From assembly GCF_004217145.1 (NCBI RefSeq), contig NZ_SHKR01000011.1:1426001-1490000 (forward strand): DNA of 64,000 bases, read 5' to 3'. This document shows positions 54,357 to 62,553 of this stretch, piece after piece (the stretch's first letter is position 1; each line of letters starts with the position of its first letter). The translations under genes and the position numbers were made by a program. Below the pieces are notes generated by a model. It did no database searches and had not been told where the DNA came from. It saw only the letters and a list, made by a program, of their open reading frames with translations. The DNA comes from Kribbella rubisoli. Lineage in GTDB: Bacteria > Actinomycetota > Actinomycetes > Propionibacteriales > Kribbellaceae.

Positions 54357-54890
54357 GTGAGCTTCCACGCCGCTGCCTTCATCGCCACCAGCCTCGACGG
54401 CTACATCGCCCGCCCCGACGGCTCCATCGACTGGCTCACCACCCGAGCCGAACACGCCGGCGAGACCGGGTACGACGAGTTCATGTCCTCGATCGACACC
54501 GTCGTACTCGGCCGGAACACCTATGAGCTGGCGCTGACGTACGACCTCTGGCCGTACGAAGGCAAGCAGGTGGAGGTCCTCAGCTCGACCCTCGACCCGA
54601 ACACCGACGACCGCATCCTCGTCCACCGCACCCTGGACGCCCTGGTCGAAACCCTCACCGACCGAGGCGCCCAACGCATCTACACCGACGGCGCCCGAAC
54701 CATCCAGACCTTCCTGACCGCCGGCCTCCTCAACGAGCTGACCATCACCACCGCCCCGGTCCTCCTAGGCACCGGCATCCCCCTCTTCGGCCCCCTGACC
54801 TCCGACATCCCCCTGACCCACAACGCCACCCGCACCCTCAACGCCGGCTTCACCCAATCCGACTACACAATCCAGCACGTCGGCGCATGA
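54357..54890 (+). CDS. Dihydrofolate reductase family protein (RibD C-terminal-like)
   Basis: The 177-residue protein starts at GTG 54357, 9 bases after the preceding stop. It shows the family pattern AFIATSLDGYIARPDGSIDWL, the central VVLGRNTYELAL segment and the NADPH loop IYTDGARTIQTFL. Members reduce small molecules with NADPH, and most are uncharacterised. It probably follows the FAD oxidoreductase in one transcript but has no clear functional tie. Confidence 0.87.
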   Translation: MSFHAAAFIATSLDGYIARPDGSIDWLTTRAEHAGETGYDEFMSSIDTVVLGRNTYELALTYDLWPYEGKQVEVLSSTLDPNTDDRILVHRTLDALVETLTDRGAQRIYTDGARTIQTFLTAGLLNELTITTAPVLLGTGIPLFGPLTSDIPLTHNATRTLNAGFTQSDYTIQHVGA

Positions 54891-54897
54891 TGGAGAC

Positions 54898-55242
54898 ATG
54901 GACACGTTGCCCGGACTAACAGTTCAGCGAGACGATCCGCCGGTCGCGATGCAAGCGCAACTGATGGGAACGCTGGACCTCGACCCCTCGACGAACTGCC
55001 TGGTACTCCGCCCCTCCAACATCGACAACGTGCAGTTCGTCGACATCGCCTGGCCCCGAGGCTGGAGCGTCACAATCCCCGACGGCAACCCCACCCTGAC
55101 CGACCGCGCAGGAATACCAGTCGCCCAGGTCGGCGACGAGGTCTCCGTCGGAGGAGGTTTCGTAGACACAACCCGAGCCAAAGTCACCGCCTGCACAGGC
55201 CAACAGGCCGTCTTCATAGCCTCGGCCCTAACCCGCCTTTGA
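54898..55242 (+). CDS. Small protein of unknown function
   Basis: ATG 54898 lies 7 bases after the preceding stop, and the 114-residue frame keeps the codon pattern of this genome. It has no signal peptide or membrane helix. It looks beta-rich, with an internal CLVLRPSNIDNVQFVDIAWP stretch and two cysteines. I do not recognise a family. Its position suggests the end of the transcript with the dihydrofolate reductase-like gene. Confidence 0.6.
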   Translation: MDTLPGLTVQRDDPPVAMQAQLMGTLDLDPSTNCLVLRPSNIDNVQFVDIAWPRGWSVTIPDGNPTLTDRAGIPVAQVGDEVSVGGGFVDTTRAKVTACTGQQAVFIASALTRL

Positions 55243-55347
55243 CGACCACCCGCGCCAGAAGGCGGCCTCCGCGGTGACCTTGGCATACTTGCCGTGCGGC
55301 CCTTGAAGCTGTGGACAAGTAGCGCATCTGTCGACAACTCGATTGCT

Positions 55348-55375
55348 CAGAATCCCTCGAAAATAAGGGGTTCTG
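55348..55375. repeat. Short inverted repeat upstream of the DUF222 remnant
   Basis: CAGAATCCCT (55348-55357) and AGGGGTTCTG (55366-55375) pair with one wobble around an A/T-rich 8-base loop. It sits about 40 bases before the remnant's ATG, in a gap (55243-55416) with no gene. It may be a terminator for the preceding transcript or an operator. Confidence 0.4.
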
Positions 55376-55416
55376 AAGTTGGAAAACTGTCGGTGGCCGT
55401 GTCTAGGGTTGTCGGT

Positions 55417-55794
55417 ATGGAGGTCCTCGGCGAACGGCCCGTCTGGTCGATGAGCGAGAGCGAGAAGGTGTCGGCTCTCGACGCAGTCGTCGCGGAGAAG
55501 GCCCGCCTGGAGACCCTCGAGCTCCACCTCATCGCAGCCATCGACCAGTCCGGCGCCCGACGCCAGGTCCGTATCGCCACCCACCTGACCAAGTAGGCCG
55601 CTACCGCCGCCCTCCCCGACCCAGCCACGCCCTTCGCCAATCCCGCCACCGCCCAGCCGGCTCCGATCGACACCGTCGAGACGGTGGCCGGAGTGGACGA
55701 TGCAGGTACGCCGGAATCGGGGGCGTGGCGCGTCTCCGGCTGGATCGCACACGAGACAGGCTAGGTCAGCCTCGTGCTCGCCAACCACATCTAG
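55417..55794 (+). pseudogene. Remnant of a DUF222/13E12-family gene with three in-frame TAG codons
   Basis: From ATG 55417 the frame reads 59 residues like the N-terminus of 13E12/DUF222 HNH-endonuclease-type proteins (MSESEKVSALDAVVAEKARL, LHLIAAIDQSG). It then meets TAG at 55594, and the same frame continues with plausible sequence to TAG at 55762 and again TAG at 55792. Full-length family members have several hundred residues and an HNH domain, absent here. This looks like a degraded copy of a multicopy actinobacterial family. Confidence 0.6.
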
Positions 55795-55800
55795 GTGACG

Positions 55801-56202
55801 TCACGCGTATGGGGGTCGCCATCTCCAGCATTCGTTGATTTGGTCGAGTTGAGACTGGAGGCGGCGGGAGTCCCGGCGAGGGAGGTTGTGTACGACGATG
55901 TGCAGGATCGCCTGGACCTCGAGCATCGGCGGGCAGCACTCCCAGATGCCGCATCCCGTGTAGCGCGGGTCGTATAGGCGATGAGCGGGATCACGGACGA
56001 ACCGCTCCCAGTACCGGGTCGCCTCCAGCACCTGCCCGGGCTCCAGGAGGGTGTTCTCCAGGCGAGCGATCACACGCCGGCCGTGCGGAGACAGGCCGGG
56101 AAGGTTGGAGATTCGGGTGATTGTGGAGAGACCATTGGTCTTCGTCATCCGCAGTCGTGCAGCAGAGTCCGCACGAAGTTGAGCCGGGCGCTTACGCGGC
56201 AT
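55801..56202 (-). CDS. Cysteine-containing protein of unknown function
   Basis: ATG 56202 gives 133 residues; ATG 56232 or a start further upstream are possible and would add a basic leader. The sequence is basic and helical. A distinctive TGCGIWECCPPMLEVQAILH segment has three cysteines that could bind metal, and the C-terminus (WRWRPPYA) is aromatic. I do not recognise the family. It is a single gene on the minus strand between the DUF222 remnant and the repeat region, so an accessory or mobile origin is possible. Confidence 0.5.
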   Translation of the reverse strand: MPRKRPAQLRADSAARLRMTKTNGLSTITRISNLPGLSPHGRRVIARLENTLLEPGQVLEATRYWERFVRDPAHRLYDPRYTGCGIWECCPPMLEVQAILHIVVHNLPRRDSRRLQSQLDQINECWRWRPPYA

Positions 56203-56404
56203 CGGCCTTTCTGTTGATCTGCATGCCTTCATGGTGCCACGACACGGACGAGGAGTTCGATCGCGTTTTAGTCGTTTCTTGTGAGCACGCGGACCGAGGT
56301 GTCGACAGCGCGCGACAAGCCCACACGACGCAGGCTCGTGGGCACGCAATCAGCTTTCTCCCAGGCACCAGCCAGGCCGTCGATCGCGCAGCAGCGCGCA
56401 GTAC

Positions 56405-56517
56405 GCCGGCGGCAGCCGGCAAGTCCGGCAGTAGCCGGAGGGTGGGTGGGCGACGGGCGTAGCAGCCGCTGCCGAGGAGCGCAGCGACGAGAGAGCGGGT
56501 GCGTAGCGCGCGGGGGC
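56405..56517. repeat. Dispersed GC-rich intergenic repeat (copy B)
   Basis: The 332-base gap 56203-56534 has no supported gene. Its right part repeats the element at 4786-4917: the 18-base GCCGGCGGCAGCCGGCAA is identical (56405-56422), and a 44-base block (56474-56517) differs at a handful of positions. Between them GGGTGGGTGGG is also shared. The copy ends 17 bases before the hemB stop, as copy A ends next to another minus-strand stop. Confidence 0.65.
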
Positions 56518-56534
56518 AGTTTTCCCGCTCTGGC

Positions 56535-57521
56535 TCACCTGGGGTTCAGGAGGTGGACTGCTTCGGCGGCCCAGTAGGTGAGGATGGTGTCGGCGCCGGC
56601 TCGGCGGATTGAGGTTAGGGTTTCGAGGATGGCGGCGTCGCGGTTGATCCAGCCGTTGGCGGCGGCGGCTTCTACCATGGCGTATTCGCCGGAGATGTTG
56701 TACGCGGCAACGGGGACGTTCACGTGGTCGCGGACCTGGCGGATGATGTCGAGGTAGGCGAGGGCCGGCTTGACCATGACGATGTCGGCGCCTTCGGCGA
56801 TGTCGAGGTCGACCTCGCGGATGGCGTCGCGGGCGTTGGCGTTGTCCTGCTGGTACGTCTTCCGGTCGCCGGTGAGCGACGAGTCGACCGCCTCGCGGAA
56901 CGGGCCGAAGAATGCCGACGCGTACTTCACGGCGTACGCGAGGATGACGGTGTCGATGAAGCCGGCCGCGTCGAGCGCGCTGCGTACGACGCCGACCTGG
57001 CCGTCCATCATCCCGGACGGACCGACGACATGGGCGCCCGCCGAAGCCTGCGCGACACCCATCTCGGCGTAGATCGACAGCGTGGCGTCGTTGTCCACCC
57101 GGCCAGAAGCATCGAGTACGCCGCAATGTCCGTGCGACGTGAACTCGTCCAGGCAAAGGTCCGACATCACCAGCAGCGAGTCACCGGCCTCGGAAACAGC
57201 ATCGGCGATCGCGACATTCAGGATCCCTGCCGGATCCAGGGCGCCAGAGCCAACGGGGTCCTTCACCGAAGGTACGCCGAACAACATCACCCCGCCGAGA
57301 CCGAGCGACGCAGCCTCCGCGACAGCCTTCCGCGCCGTGTCCCGGGTGTGCTGGACGACGCCGGGCATCGACCGGATCGGGATCGGCTCCCGGGCGTCTT
57401 CCCGGATGAACATCGGCAGGATCAACTGCCGCGGCTCGATGACGGTCTCCGCGACCAGTCGACGTACCGCCGCCGACGACCGAAGCCGCCGCGGCCTGAC
57501 CTCCGGGAAACCACCAGGCAT
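56535..57521 (-). CDS. hemB: Delta-aminolevulinic acid dehydratase (porphobilinogen synthase, HemB)
   Basis: HemB condenses two 5-aminolevulinates to porphobilinogen. The 328-residue protein is full length. The Schiff-base lysine region MVKPALAYLDIIR and AYAVKYASAFFGPFREA are intact. The metal-site segment reads DLCLDEFTSHGHCG, so the middle cysteine of the zinc-type triad is replaced by Asp. That points to Mg-assisted rather than strictly zinc-dependent catalysis. It is the last gene of the rex-hemACDB run, 5 bases after hemD. Confidence 0.95.
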   Translation of the reverse strand: MPGGFPEVRPRRLRSSAAVRRLVAETVIEPRQLILPMFIREDAREPIPIRSMPGVVQHTRDTARKAVAEAASLGLGGVMLFGVPSVKDPVGSGALDPAGILNVAIADAVSEAGDSLLVMSDLCLDEFTSHGHCGVLDASGRVDNDATLSIYAEMGVAQASAGAHVVGPSGMMDGQVGVVRSALDAAGFIDTVILAYAVKYASAFFGPFREAVDSSLTGDRKTYQQDNANARDAIREVDLDIAEGADIVMVKPALAYLDIIRQVRDHVNVPVAAYNISGEYAMVEAAAANGWINRDAAILETLTSIRRAGADTILTYWAAEAVHLLNPR

Positions 57522-57526
57522 GGAAC

Positions 57527-59254
57527 TCAGCTCTTCCGACGAGATCCCGAGCGACGCTCGGACGGACGGGTGACCGGTTCACCGGCCTCCACCATGGTGT
57601 CACGCCGGTCGGCTCCGAAGCGGGCGAGGGCGTCGGCCAGCTCCTCGACCGACGGCGACTCGGCCATCGCGTCGACGCGCAGGCCGTGCTCCTCGGCGGT
57701 CTTCAGCGTGGCCGGGCCGATCACCGCGATCACAGTCGACGCGTGCGGCTTGCCGGCGATGCCGACCAGGTTCCGCACGGTCGAGGACGACGTGAACACG
57801 ACCGCGTCGAACTTGCCCGACTTGATCGCCTCGCGGGTCGGCGCCGGCGGCGGAGCGGCGCGCACGGTCCGGTACGCCGTGACGTCGTCGACCTCCCAGC
57901 CGAGATCGGTGAGTCCGGCAACGAGTGTCTCGGTGGCGATGTCCGCGCGCGGCAGGAAGACCCGGTTGATCGGGTCGAGCACCTCGTCGAACGGCGGCCA
58001 GTCCTCGACCAGCCCGGCGGCCGACTGCTCACCGGACGGGACCAGGTCCGGACGGATGCCCCAGGCACCGATCGCCTCGGCGGTCTTGTCGCCGACCGCC
58101 GCGATCTTCAGCCCGGAGAACGCGCGCGCGTCCAGCCCGTACTCGTCGAACTTCTCCCGGACCGCCTTCACCGCGTTGACCGAGGTGAACGCGACCCACT
58201 CGTAGCGTCCCTCGACCAGACCGCGGATCGCCTTGTCCATCTGCTGCGGATTGCGCGGCGGTTCGACCGAGATGGTCGGGACCTCTTCCGGCATCGCGCC
58301 GTACCGACGGAGCCGGTCCATCAGCGGGCCGGCCTGGTCCTTGGTCCGCGGGACCAGGATCCGCCAGCCGAACAGCGGCTTGGTCTCGAACCAGGACAGC
58401 GCCTCGCGTTGCTCGACCACGCTGCCGACGACGATGACGGGCTCGCCGGTCACCTTCGCGGCGCGCAGGTCGGTGACGATCGTCTCCAGCGTGCCGACGA
58501 CGCTCGTCTGCGCGGTCGTCGTACCACCGACCGTCGCCGCGACCGGGGTCGAAGCGTCGAAGCCGGCCTCGACGAGCGCGGCAGCGGTCTCCTTCAGCGT
58601 CTCCGACGCGTTCAGCAGGACCAGCGTCTGCTTCGGCTGCAGCCGGGTCAGGTCGAGCTTGTTCTCGGCCAGGTCGACGACGGTGACCTCGCGGTCGCCC
58701 TTCATCGTCAGCGGGATCCCGGCGTACGTCGGGACCGCGCTCACCTCGCTCACACCCGGGACGACGTTGAACCCGATCCCCGCCTTCTTGCAGGCAGCTG
58801 CCTCCTCGGCGCCACTGGAGAAGGTGAACGGGTCGCCGGTCAGCAGGCGTACGACGTTCGCCGCGGTCTTGGCCGTCTTCACGACGAGCCGCGCCCGGGC
58901 TGCGATCCGCAGCGCCCGGCTGCCCTCGGCGCCGGAGCCGTCGATAACCTCGACGCCTGGCCTGCAATAGGTCAGGAACGCGTCGTGTTCGGGGCCCTCG
59001 ACAACGACTGCGTCGGCGTTGGCGAGCACATCACGGCCGGCCAGCGTCAGCAGTGCGGGGTCGCCGGGGCCGACGCCGACGAATGTCACGTGGCCGAGTG
59101 GTCTGGTCTGCTTGACGGTACTGGTCGCAGCCTTCTGAGGTGCTGCGGTGGCCGCTGTCTTCGCGCTCACGTCTGCCTTCGCCCTCGTCGTTTTCCTGCT
59201 GGTCTTGTGGGCCGTCTTGTGGGCCGCGGTCGTAGTGCCCTGTGCCGGTGTCAT
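57527..59254 (-). CDS. Fused uroporphyrinogen-III methyltransferase / uroporphyrinogen-III synthase (CobA-HemD)
   Basis: The 575-residue protein has three parts. Residues 1-50 are a Lys/Ala/Thr-rich basic extension with HKTAHKTSRKTTRAK. Residues about 52-295 are an SAM-dependent tetrapyrrole methylase domain with VGVGPGDPALLTL and LLTGDPFTFSSG. Residues about 300-560 are a HemD domain with ILVPRTKDQAGPLMDRL, FTSVNAVKAV and FTSSSTVRNL. HemD closes the uroporphyrinogen III ring, and the CobA part leads toward sirohaem or cobalamin. ATG 59254 overlaps the hemC stop by 4 bases. The methylase part is somewhat diverged, so its activity is less certain. Confidence 0.9.
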   Translation of the reverse strand: MTPAQGTTTAAHKTAHKTSRKTTRAKADVSAKTAATAAPQKAATSTVKQTRPLGHVTFVGVGPGDPALLTLAGRDVLANADAVVVEGPEHDAFLTYCRPGVEVIDGSGAEGSRALRIAARARLVVKTAKTAANVVRLLTGDPFTFSSGAEEAAACKKAGIGFNVVPGVSEVSAVPTYAGIPLTMKGDREVTVVDLAENKLDLTRLQPKQTLVLLNASETLKETAAALVEAGFDASTPVAATVGGTTTAQTSVVGTLETIVTDLRAAKVTGEPVIVVGSVVEQREALSWFETKPLFGWRILVPRTKDQAGPLMDRLRRYGAMPEEVPTISVEPPRNPQQMDKAIRGLVEGRYEWVAFTSVNAVKAVREKFDEYGLDARAFSGLKIAAVGDKTAEAIGAWGIRPDLVPSGEQSAAGLVEDWPPFDEVLDPINRVFLPRADIATETLVAGLTDLGWEVDDVTAYRTVRAAPPPAPTREAIKSGKFDAVVFTSSSTVRNLVGIAGKPHASTVIAVIGPATLKTAEEHGLRVDAMAESPSVEELADALARFGADRRDTMVEAGEPVTRPSERRSGSRRKS

Positions 59255-60132
59255 GTTTGCTCCAGCAGTTCGTGCGCCAGTGCCTTGCCGACCGACTCCG
59301 GGTCGTCGACCGACCCGTTCGCGGACAGGCGTCGTACGCCGTCCTCCTGGCCGAGCGCGCCGCGCAGCCAGAGCTCCGGGCCGTCCTCGCCCTCGACCAC
59401 CTCGGCCAGCGCGCCGACCGGAGCCGTGCACCCCGCCTCGAGCGTGGCCAGCAACTGCCGCTCTGCTGTCACTGCCGCGCGGGTGGCAGGATCCTCGAGG
59501 TGCGCCAGCGCGGCCAGCACCTCGGTGTTGTCCGACCGGCACTCGATCGCCAGCGCACCCTGCCCAGGCGCGGGCAGCATCTGGATCGGATCCAGCGTCT
59601 CGGTGACCTCGGACAACCGTCCCAGCCGCGACACCCCGGCACGCGCGACGATCACCGCGTCGACCTTGCCGTCGGTGACGAGTGAGATCCGGGTGTCGAC
59701 GTTGCCGCGGACTCCGGTGCACTCGACGCCCAGGCCGAGCGCGTCGATCTGCGCGACGCGACGCGCGGCCCCGGTGCCGATGACAGAGCCGCGCGGCAGC
59801 TCGCCGAGCGTCAGGCCGTCACGGGCAATGAGCACGTCGCGCGGGTCCTCGCGGAGCGGGATGGCGCCGATCACCAGACCGTCGACCGGCGCGGTCGGCA
59901 GGTCCTTGAGCGAGTGCACCGCGATGTCGATCTCGTCGGCCAGCAAGGCGTCGCGCAGTGCGCTGACGAAGATGCCGGTGCCGCCGATCTGCTCGACCGG
60001 GGCGCGGTTCACGTCGCCGGTGGTCGTGATCAGCACGAGCTCGACCTCGTGGCCGAGCGCGCGCAACTCGTCCGCGACGAGGGTCGACTGCGCGGTCGCG
60101 AGCGCGGAGCGACGGGTACCGAGCCGGATCAT
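59251..60132 (-). CDS. hemC: Hydroxymethylbilane synthase (HemC)
   Basis: HemC polymerises four porphobilinogens into hydroxymethylbilane. The 293-residue protein begins IRLGTRRSALATAQS, has VHSLKDLPT, and carries the dipyrromethane-binding cysteine C235 in LEAGCTAPVGAL. Both ends overlap neighbours by 4 bases (hemA upstream, hemD downstream), which shows tight operon coupling. Confidence 0.96.
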   Translation of the reverse strand: MIRLGTRRSALATAQSTLVADELRALGHEVELVLITTTGDVNRAPVEQIGGTGIFVSALRDALLADEIDIAVHSLKDLPTAPVDGLVIGAIPLREDPRDVLIARDGLTLGELPRGSVIGTGAARRVAQIDALGLGVECTGVRGNVDTRISLVTDGKVDAVIVARAGVSRLGRLSEVTETLDPIQMLPAPGQGALAIECRSDNTEVLAALAHLEDPATRAAVTAERQLLATLEAGCTAPVGALAEVVEGEDGPELWLRGALGQEDGVRRLSANGSVDDPESVGKALAHELLEQT

Positions 60133-61451
60133 GCCTGCTCACCTCCACCGTGGCGGGCATCCGCGGGTGTCTTGCTGGTGTCCTCGGGAGACTTGACCGC
60201 TGTCACCGCGTCCACCGTTGCCTGGTCGAGCGCGAACAGCTCGCGCAGCGCATCGGCGTACGTCGGTCCGCCCGGGTCTCCGCCGAGCTCCTTCACGCGG
60301 ACCGTCGGGTTGTGCAGCAACTTGTCGACGACGCGGCGGATGGTCCGCGCGACCTCGTGCCGCTGCTGCTCGTCGAGGCCGGGCAGCCGGCGGTCCAGCC
60401 GGGCCAGCTCGGAGTCGACCAGCTCGGTCGCCATCGTCCGCAGCGCGACCACGGTCGGCGCGACCGACGCGGCCCGCCGGGTCGCCTCGAACGCACCGGT
60501 CTCCTCGCCGACGATCCGCCGTACCTCGTCGATGTCGGCTTCGCTGCCTCCCGCCGTACCAGCGAGGTCGGCGAGCGTGACCAGCGTGACGCCGGGGATC
60601 CGTGCGGCCTCCGGCGCGACGTCGCGCGGCAGGGCGACGTCGAGCACGCCGAGCGGCCGTCCGTCCGACGCGTTCCGGATCATCTCTTCGGTCAGTACGA
60701 CGCCGCGGGCGCCGGTGCACGACACGATCAGGTCGGCGTCGCGCAGCGCATCCGGCACGTCGGCGAGCGGGACCGGCGTACCGCCGATGCGATCGGTCAG
60801 CGCGACCGCGCGGTCATAGTTGCGGTTGGCAATGGTCACGCTCTTGGCGCCACCGTTGATCAAGGTCTGTGCCGCCAGCGAGGCCATCGAGCCGGCTCCG
60901 ACGATCAGCGCGCGGCGGCCTTCGAAGCCGCCGACAGCTTCCAGGCCGGCCGACACGACCGAGCGGCCTGCGGAGTCGATGCCGGTCTCGGTCCGGGCCC
61001 GCTTGCCGACCCGCAACGCGTGCTGGAACAGGGCATTCAGGTCGGAGCCGATCGTCTCCAGGTCCTGGCCGACGCGCAGCGTCTCCTTCACCTGGCCGAG
61101 GATCTGGCTCTCGCCGACGACCATCGAGTCGAGCCCGACAGCGACTTGGAACAGGTGCGCGACCGAACCCTCTTCGAAGTGCACGTAGAGGTGTTCGGCC
61201 AGATCCAGCAGCGGCACGCCGGTGACGTCGGACAGGATCGCGGTGACCTCGTCCATCCCCGCGTGGAACCGGTCGACGGTCGCGTAGACCTCGGTTCGGT
61301 TGCAGGTGGCAATGACTGCGGACTCGGCAACGGCCGGGGTGTGCTTGACGGCCAGAGCCAGCTTGGTCGCCGCATCCGCGTCGAGCGCCACACGCTCGAG
61401 GACGTTGATGTCCGCGGAACGGTGACTGATGCCGACGACCAGGTAGCTCAC
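60129..61451 (-). CDS. hemA: Glutamyl-tRNA reductase (HemA)
   Basis: HemA reduces glutamyl-tRNA with NADPH to glutamate-1-semialdehyde, the first committed step of C5 haem synthesis. The 440-residue protein has the catalytic cysteine C50 in IATCNRTEVYAT, the NADPH-binding RALIVGAGSMASLAA, and the C-terminal dimerisation helices. It overlaps rex and hemC by 4 bases each. Its product feeds HemL, encoded 44 kb away in the window. Confidence 0.96.
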   Translation of the reverse strand: MSYLVVGISHRSADINVLERVALDADAATKLALAVKHTPAVAESAVIATCNRTEVYATVDRFHAGMDEVTAILSDVTGVPLLDLAEHLYVHFEEGSVAHLFQVAVGLDSMVVGESQILGQVKETLRVGQDLETIGSDLNALFQHALRVGKRARTETGIDSAGRSVVSAGLEAVGGFEGRRALIVGAGSMASLAAQTLINGGAKSVTIANRNYDRAVALTDRIGGTPVPLADVPDALRDADLIVSCTGARGVVLTEEMIRNASDGRPLGVLDVALPRDVAPEAARIPGVTLVTLADLAGTAGGSEADIDEVRRIVGEETGAFEATRRAASVAPTVVALRTMATELVDSELARLDRRLPGLDEQQRHEVARTIRRVVDKLLHNPTVRVKELGGDPGGPTYADALRELFALDQATVDAVTAVKSPEDTSKTPADARHGGGEQA

Positions 61452-62203
61452 GCGCCGACACCTCCCCCAACACTCGGAAGATCGCTCAGACCGTTCATCG
61501 CTGGTAGCTCGGGCACCTGGGGGAGCGCCGCCTCTCCGGACTTTCGTTGTTCGTGGTACGCCAGGATCTGCAACTCGATCGAGAGGTCCACCTTGCGGAT
61601 GTCGACGCCGTCGGGCACGGACAGCACCACGGGCGCGAAGTTCAGGATGCTGGTCACGCCGGCGGCGACCAGCCGGTCGCAGACCTCCTGGGCCGGACCG
61701 GCGGGCGTGGTGATCACGCCGATCGAGACCCGGTCGCGCTCGACGATGTCCTCGAGCTCGGCGAAGTCGCGGACCTCCATGTCGCCGATCCGCTCGCCGA
61801 CCAGCTTCGGGTCGGCGTCGAGCAGGGCGACGATCCGGAAGCCGCGGGTGCCGAAGCCGGAGTAGTTCGCCAGCGCGTGGCCCAGGTTTCCGATCCCGAC
61901 GATGACCACGGCCCAGTCCTGGGTGACGCCGATCTCGCGGGCGATCTGGTAGCGCAGGTACTCGACGTCGTACCCGACGCCGCGGGTGCCGTAGGAGCCC
62001 AGGTAGGACAGGTCCTTGCGGAGCTTGGCGGAGTTGACCCCGGCCGCCGTCGCCAGATCCTCGCTCGACGCGGTCGCGATGCCGTTGTCCGAGAGCGCGG
62101 TCAGGGCCCGCAGGTAGACCGGCAAGCGCGCGACAGTCGCCTCGGGGATGCCGCGTTCGGTTCTCGTCGGCGGGCCGGGGCGACGGCTGCTGGCACGCGT
62201 CAC
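61448..62203 (-). CDS. rex: Redox-sensing transcriptional repressor Rex
   Basis: Rex binds DNA when NAD+ is high and lets go when NADH rises, controlling respiratory and haem genes. The 251-residue protein has an N-terminal winged helix (ATVARLPVYLRALTAL, SAKLRKDLSYLGSYGTRGVG) and a Rossmann domain (VVIVGIGNLGHALANY) plus the FAPVVLSVPDGVDIRKVDL region. GTG 62203 follows AGGAG. It heads the hemACDB operon, as in Streptomyces, and a Rex-like operator overlaps its promoter, so it is autoregulated. Confidence 0.95.
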   Translation of the reverse strand: MTRASSRRPGPPTRTERGIPEATVARLPVYLRALTALSDNGIATASSEDLATAAGVNSAKLRKDLSYLGSYGTRGVGYDVEYLRYQIAREIGVTQDWAVVIVGIGNLGHALANYSGFGTRGFRIVALLDADPKLVGERIGDMEVRDFAELEDIVERDRVSIGVITTPAGPAQEVCDRLVAAGVTSILNFAPVVLSVPDGVDIRKVDLSIELQILAYHEQRKSGEAALPQVPELPAMNGLSDLPSVGGGVGA

Positions 62204-62257
62204 AATTCTCCTGGGAGCGGTTGGTTCACCGCGGTCTGACGGCCGGCGGCAGCTCTT

Positions 62258-62288
62258 ACTCTAGGAGCTTGTGAACGTGAGAACAAAA
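62258..62288 (-). promoter_or_regulatory. rex-hem operon promoter with Rex-like operator
   Basis: On the minus strand TTGTTC (62286-62281) and TAGAGT (62263-62258) are 17 bases apart. TGTGAACGTGAGAACA (62270-62285) covers the spacer and resembles the published Rex consensus TGTGAACGCGTTCACA: the left half is identical, the right half is partly kept. Binding there would block the promoter. The rex GTG is about 55 bases downstream. Confidence 0.65.
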
Positions 62289-62316
62289 TCGGCGAGGGTG
62301 ACCTGCAAGACACGCC

Positions 62317-62553
62317 CTAGCTTGTCAAGGCCTTCCTGAGCCTCGCGGGGTCCACCCGCCAGAAGTCGTGCTGCTTCCCGTCGACGAACGTGACCGGGAT
62401 CTGTTCGCCGTACTGCGTGAACAGCTGGTCATCCTGGGTGATGTCGACCTCGGTCCACTCCACGCCGAGCTCGCCGCAGACCGCGCGGATGATCTCCCGG
62501 GCGTCGTCACAGAGGTGGCAGCCGGGTTTCCCGTACATCGTGACCCGGCTCAT
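62317..62553 (-). CDS. Glutaredoxin family protein
   Basis: The 78-residue thioredoxin-fold protein has a CxxC site (C12 and C15 in KPGCHLCDDAR) and the cis-proline QIPVTFVDG. It probably takes part in thiol-disulfide exchange, with mycothiol or thioredoxin reductase as likely electron source in actinobacteria. Its ATG overlaps the ligase stop by 4 bases, so the two genes are co-translated. It lies just upstream of the rex promoter. Confidence 0.9.
   Translation of the reverse strand: MSRVTMYGKPGCHLCDDAREIIRAVCGELGVEWTEVDITQDDQLFTQYGEQIPVTFVDGKQHDFWRVDPARLRKALTS

Noticed and set aside
57686..60196. An 836-codon open frame on the plus strand
   Set aside because: It is antisense to the fused cobA-hemD and hemC genes and has low-complexity composition without any domain.
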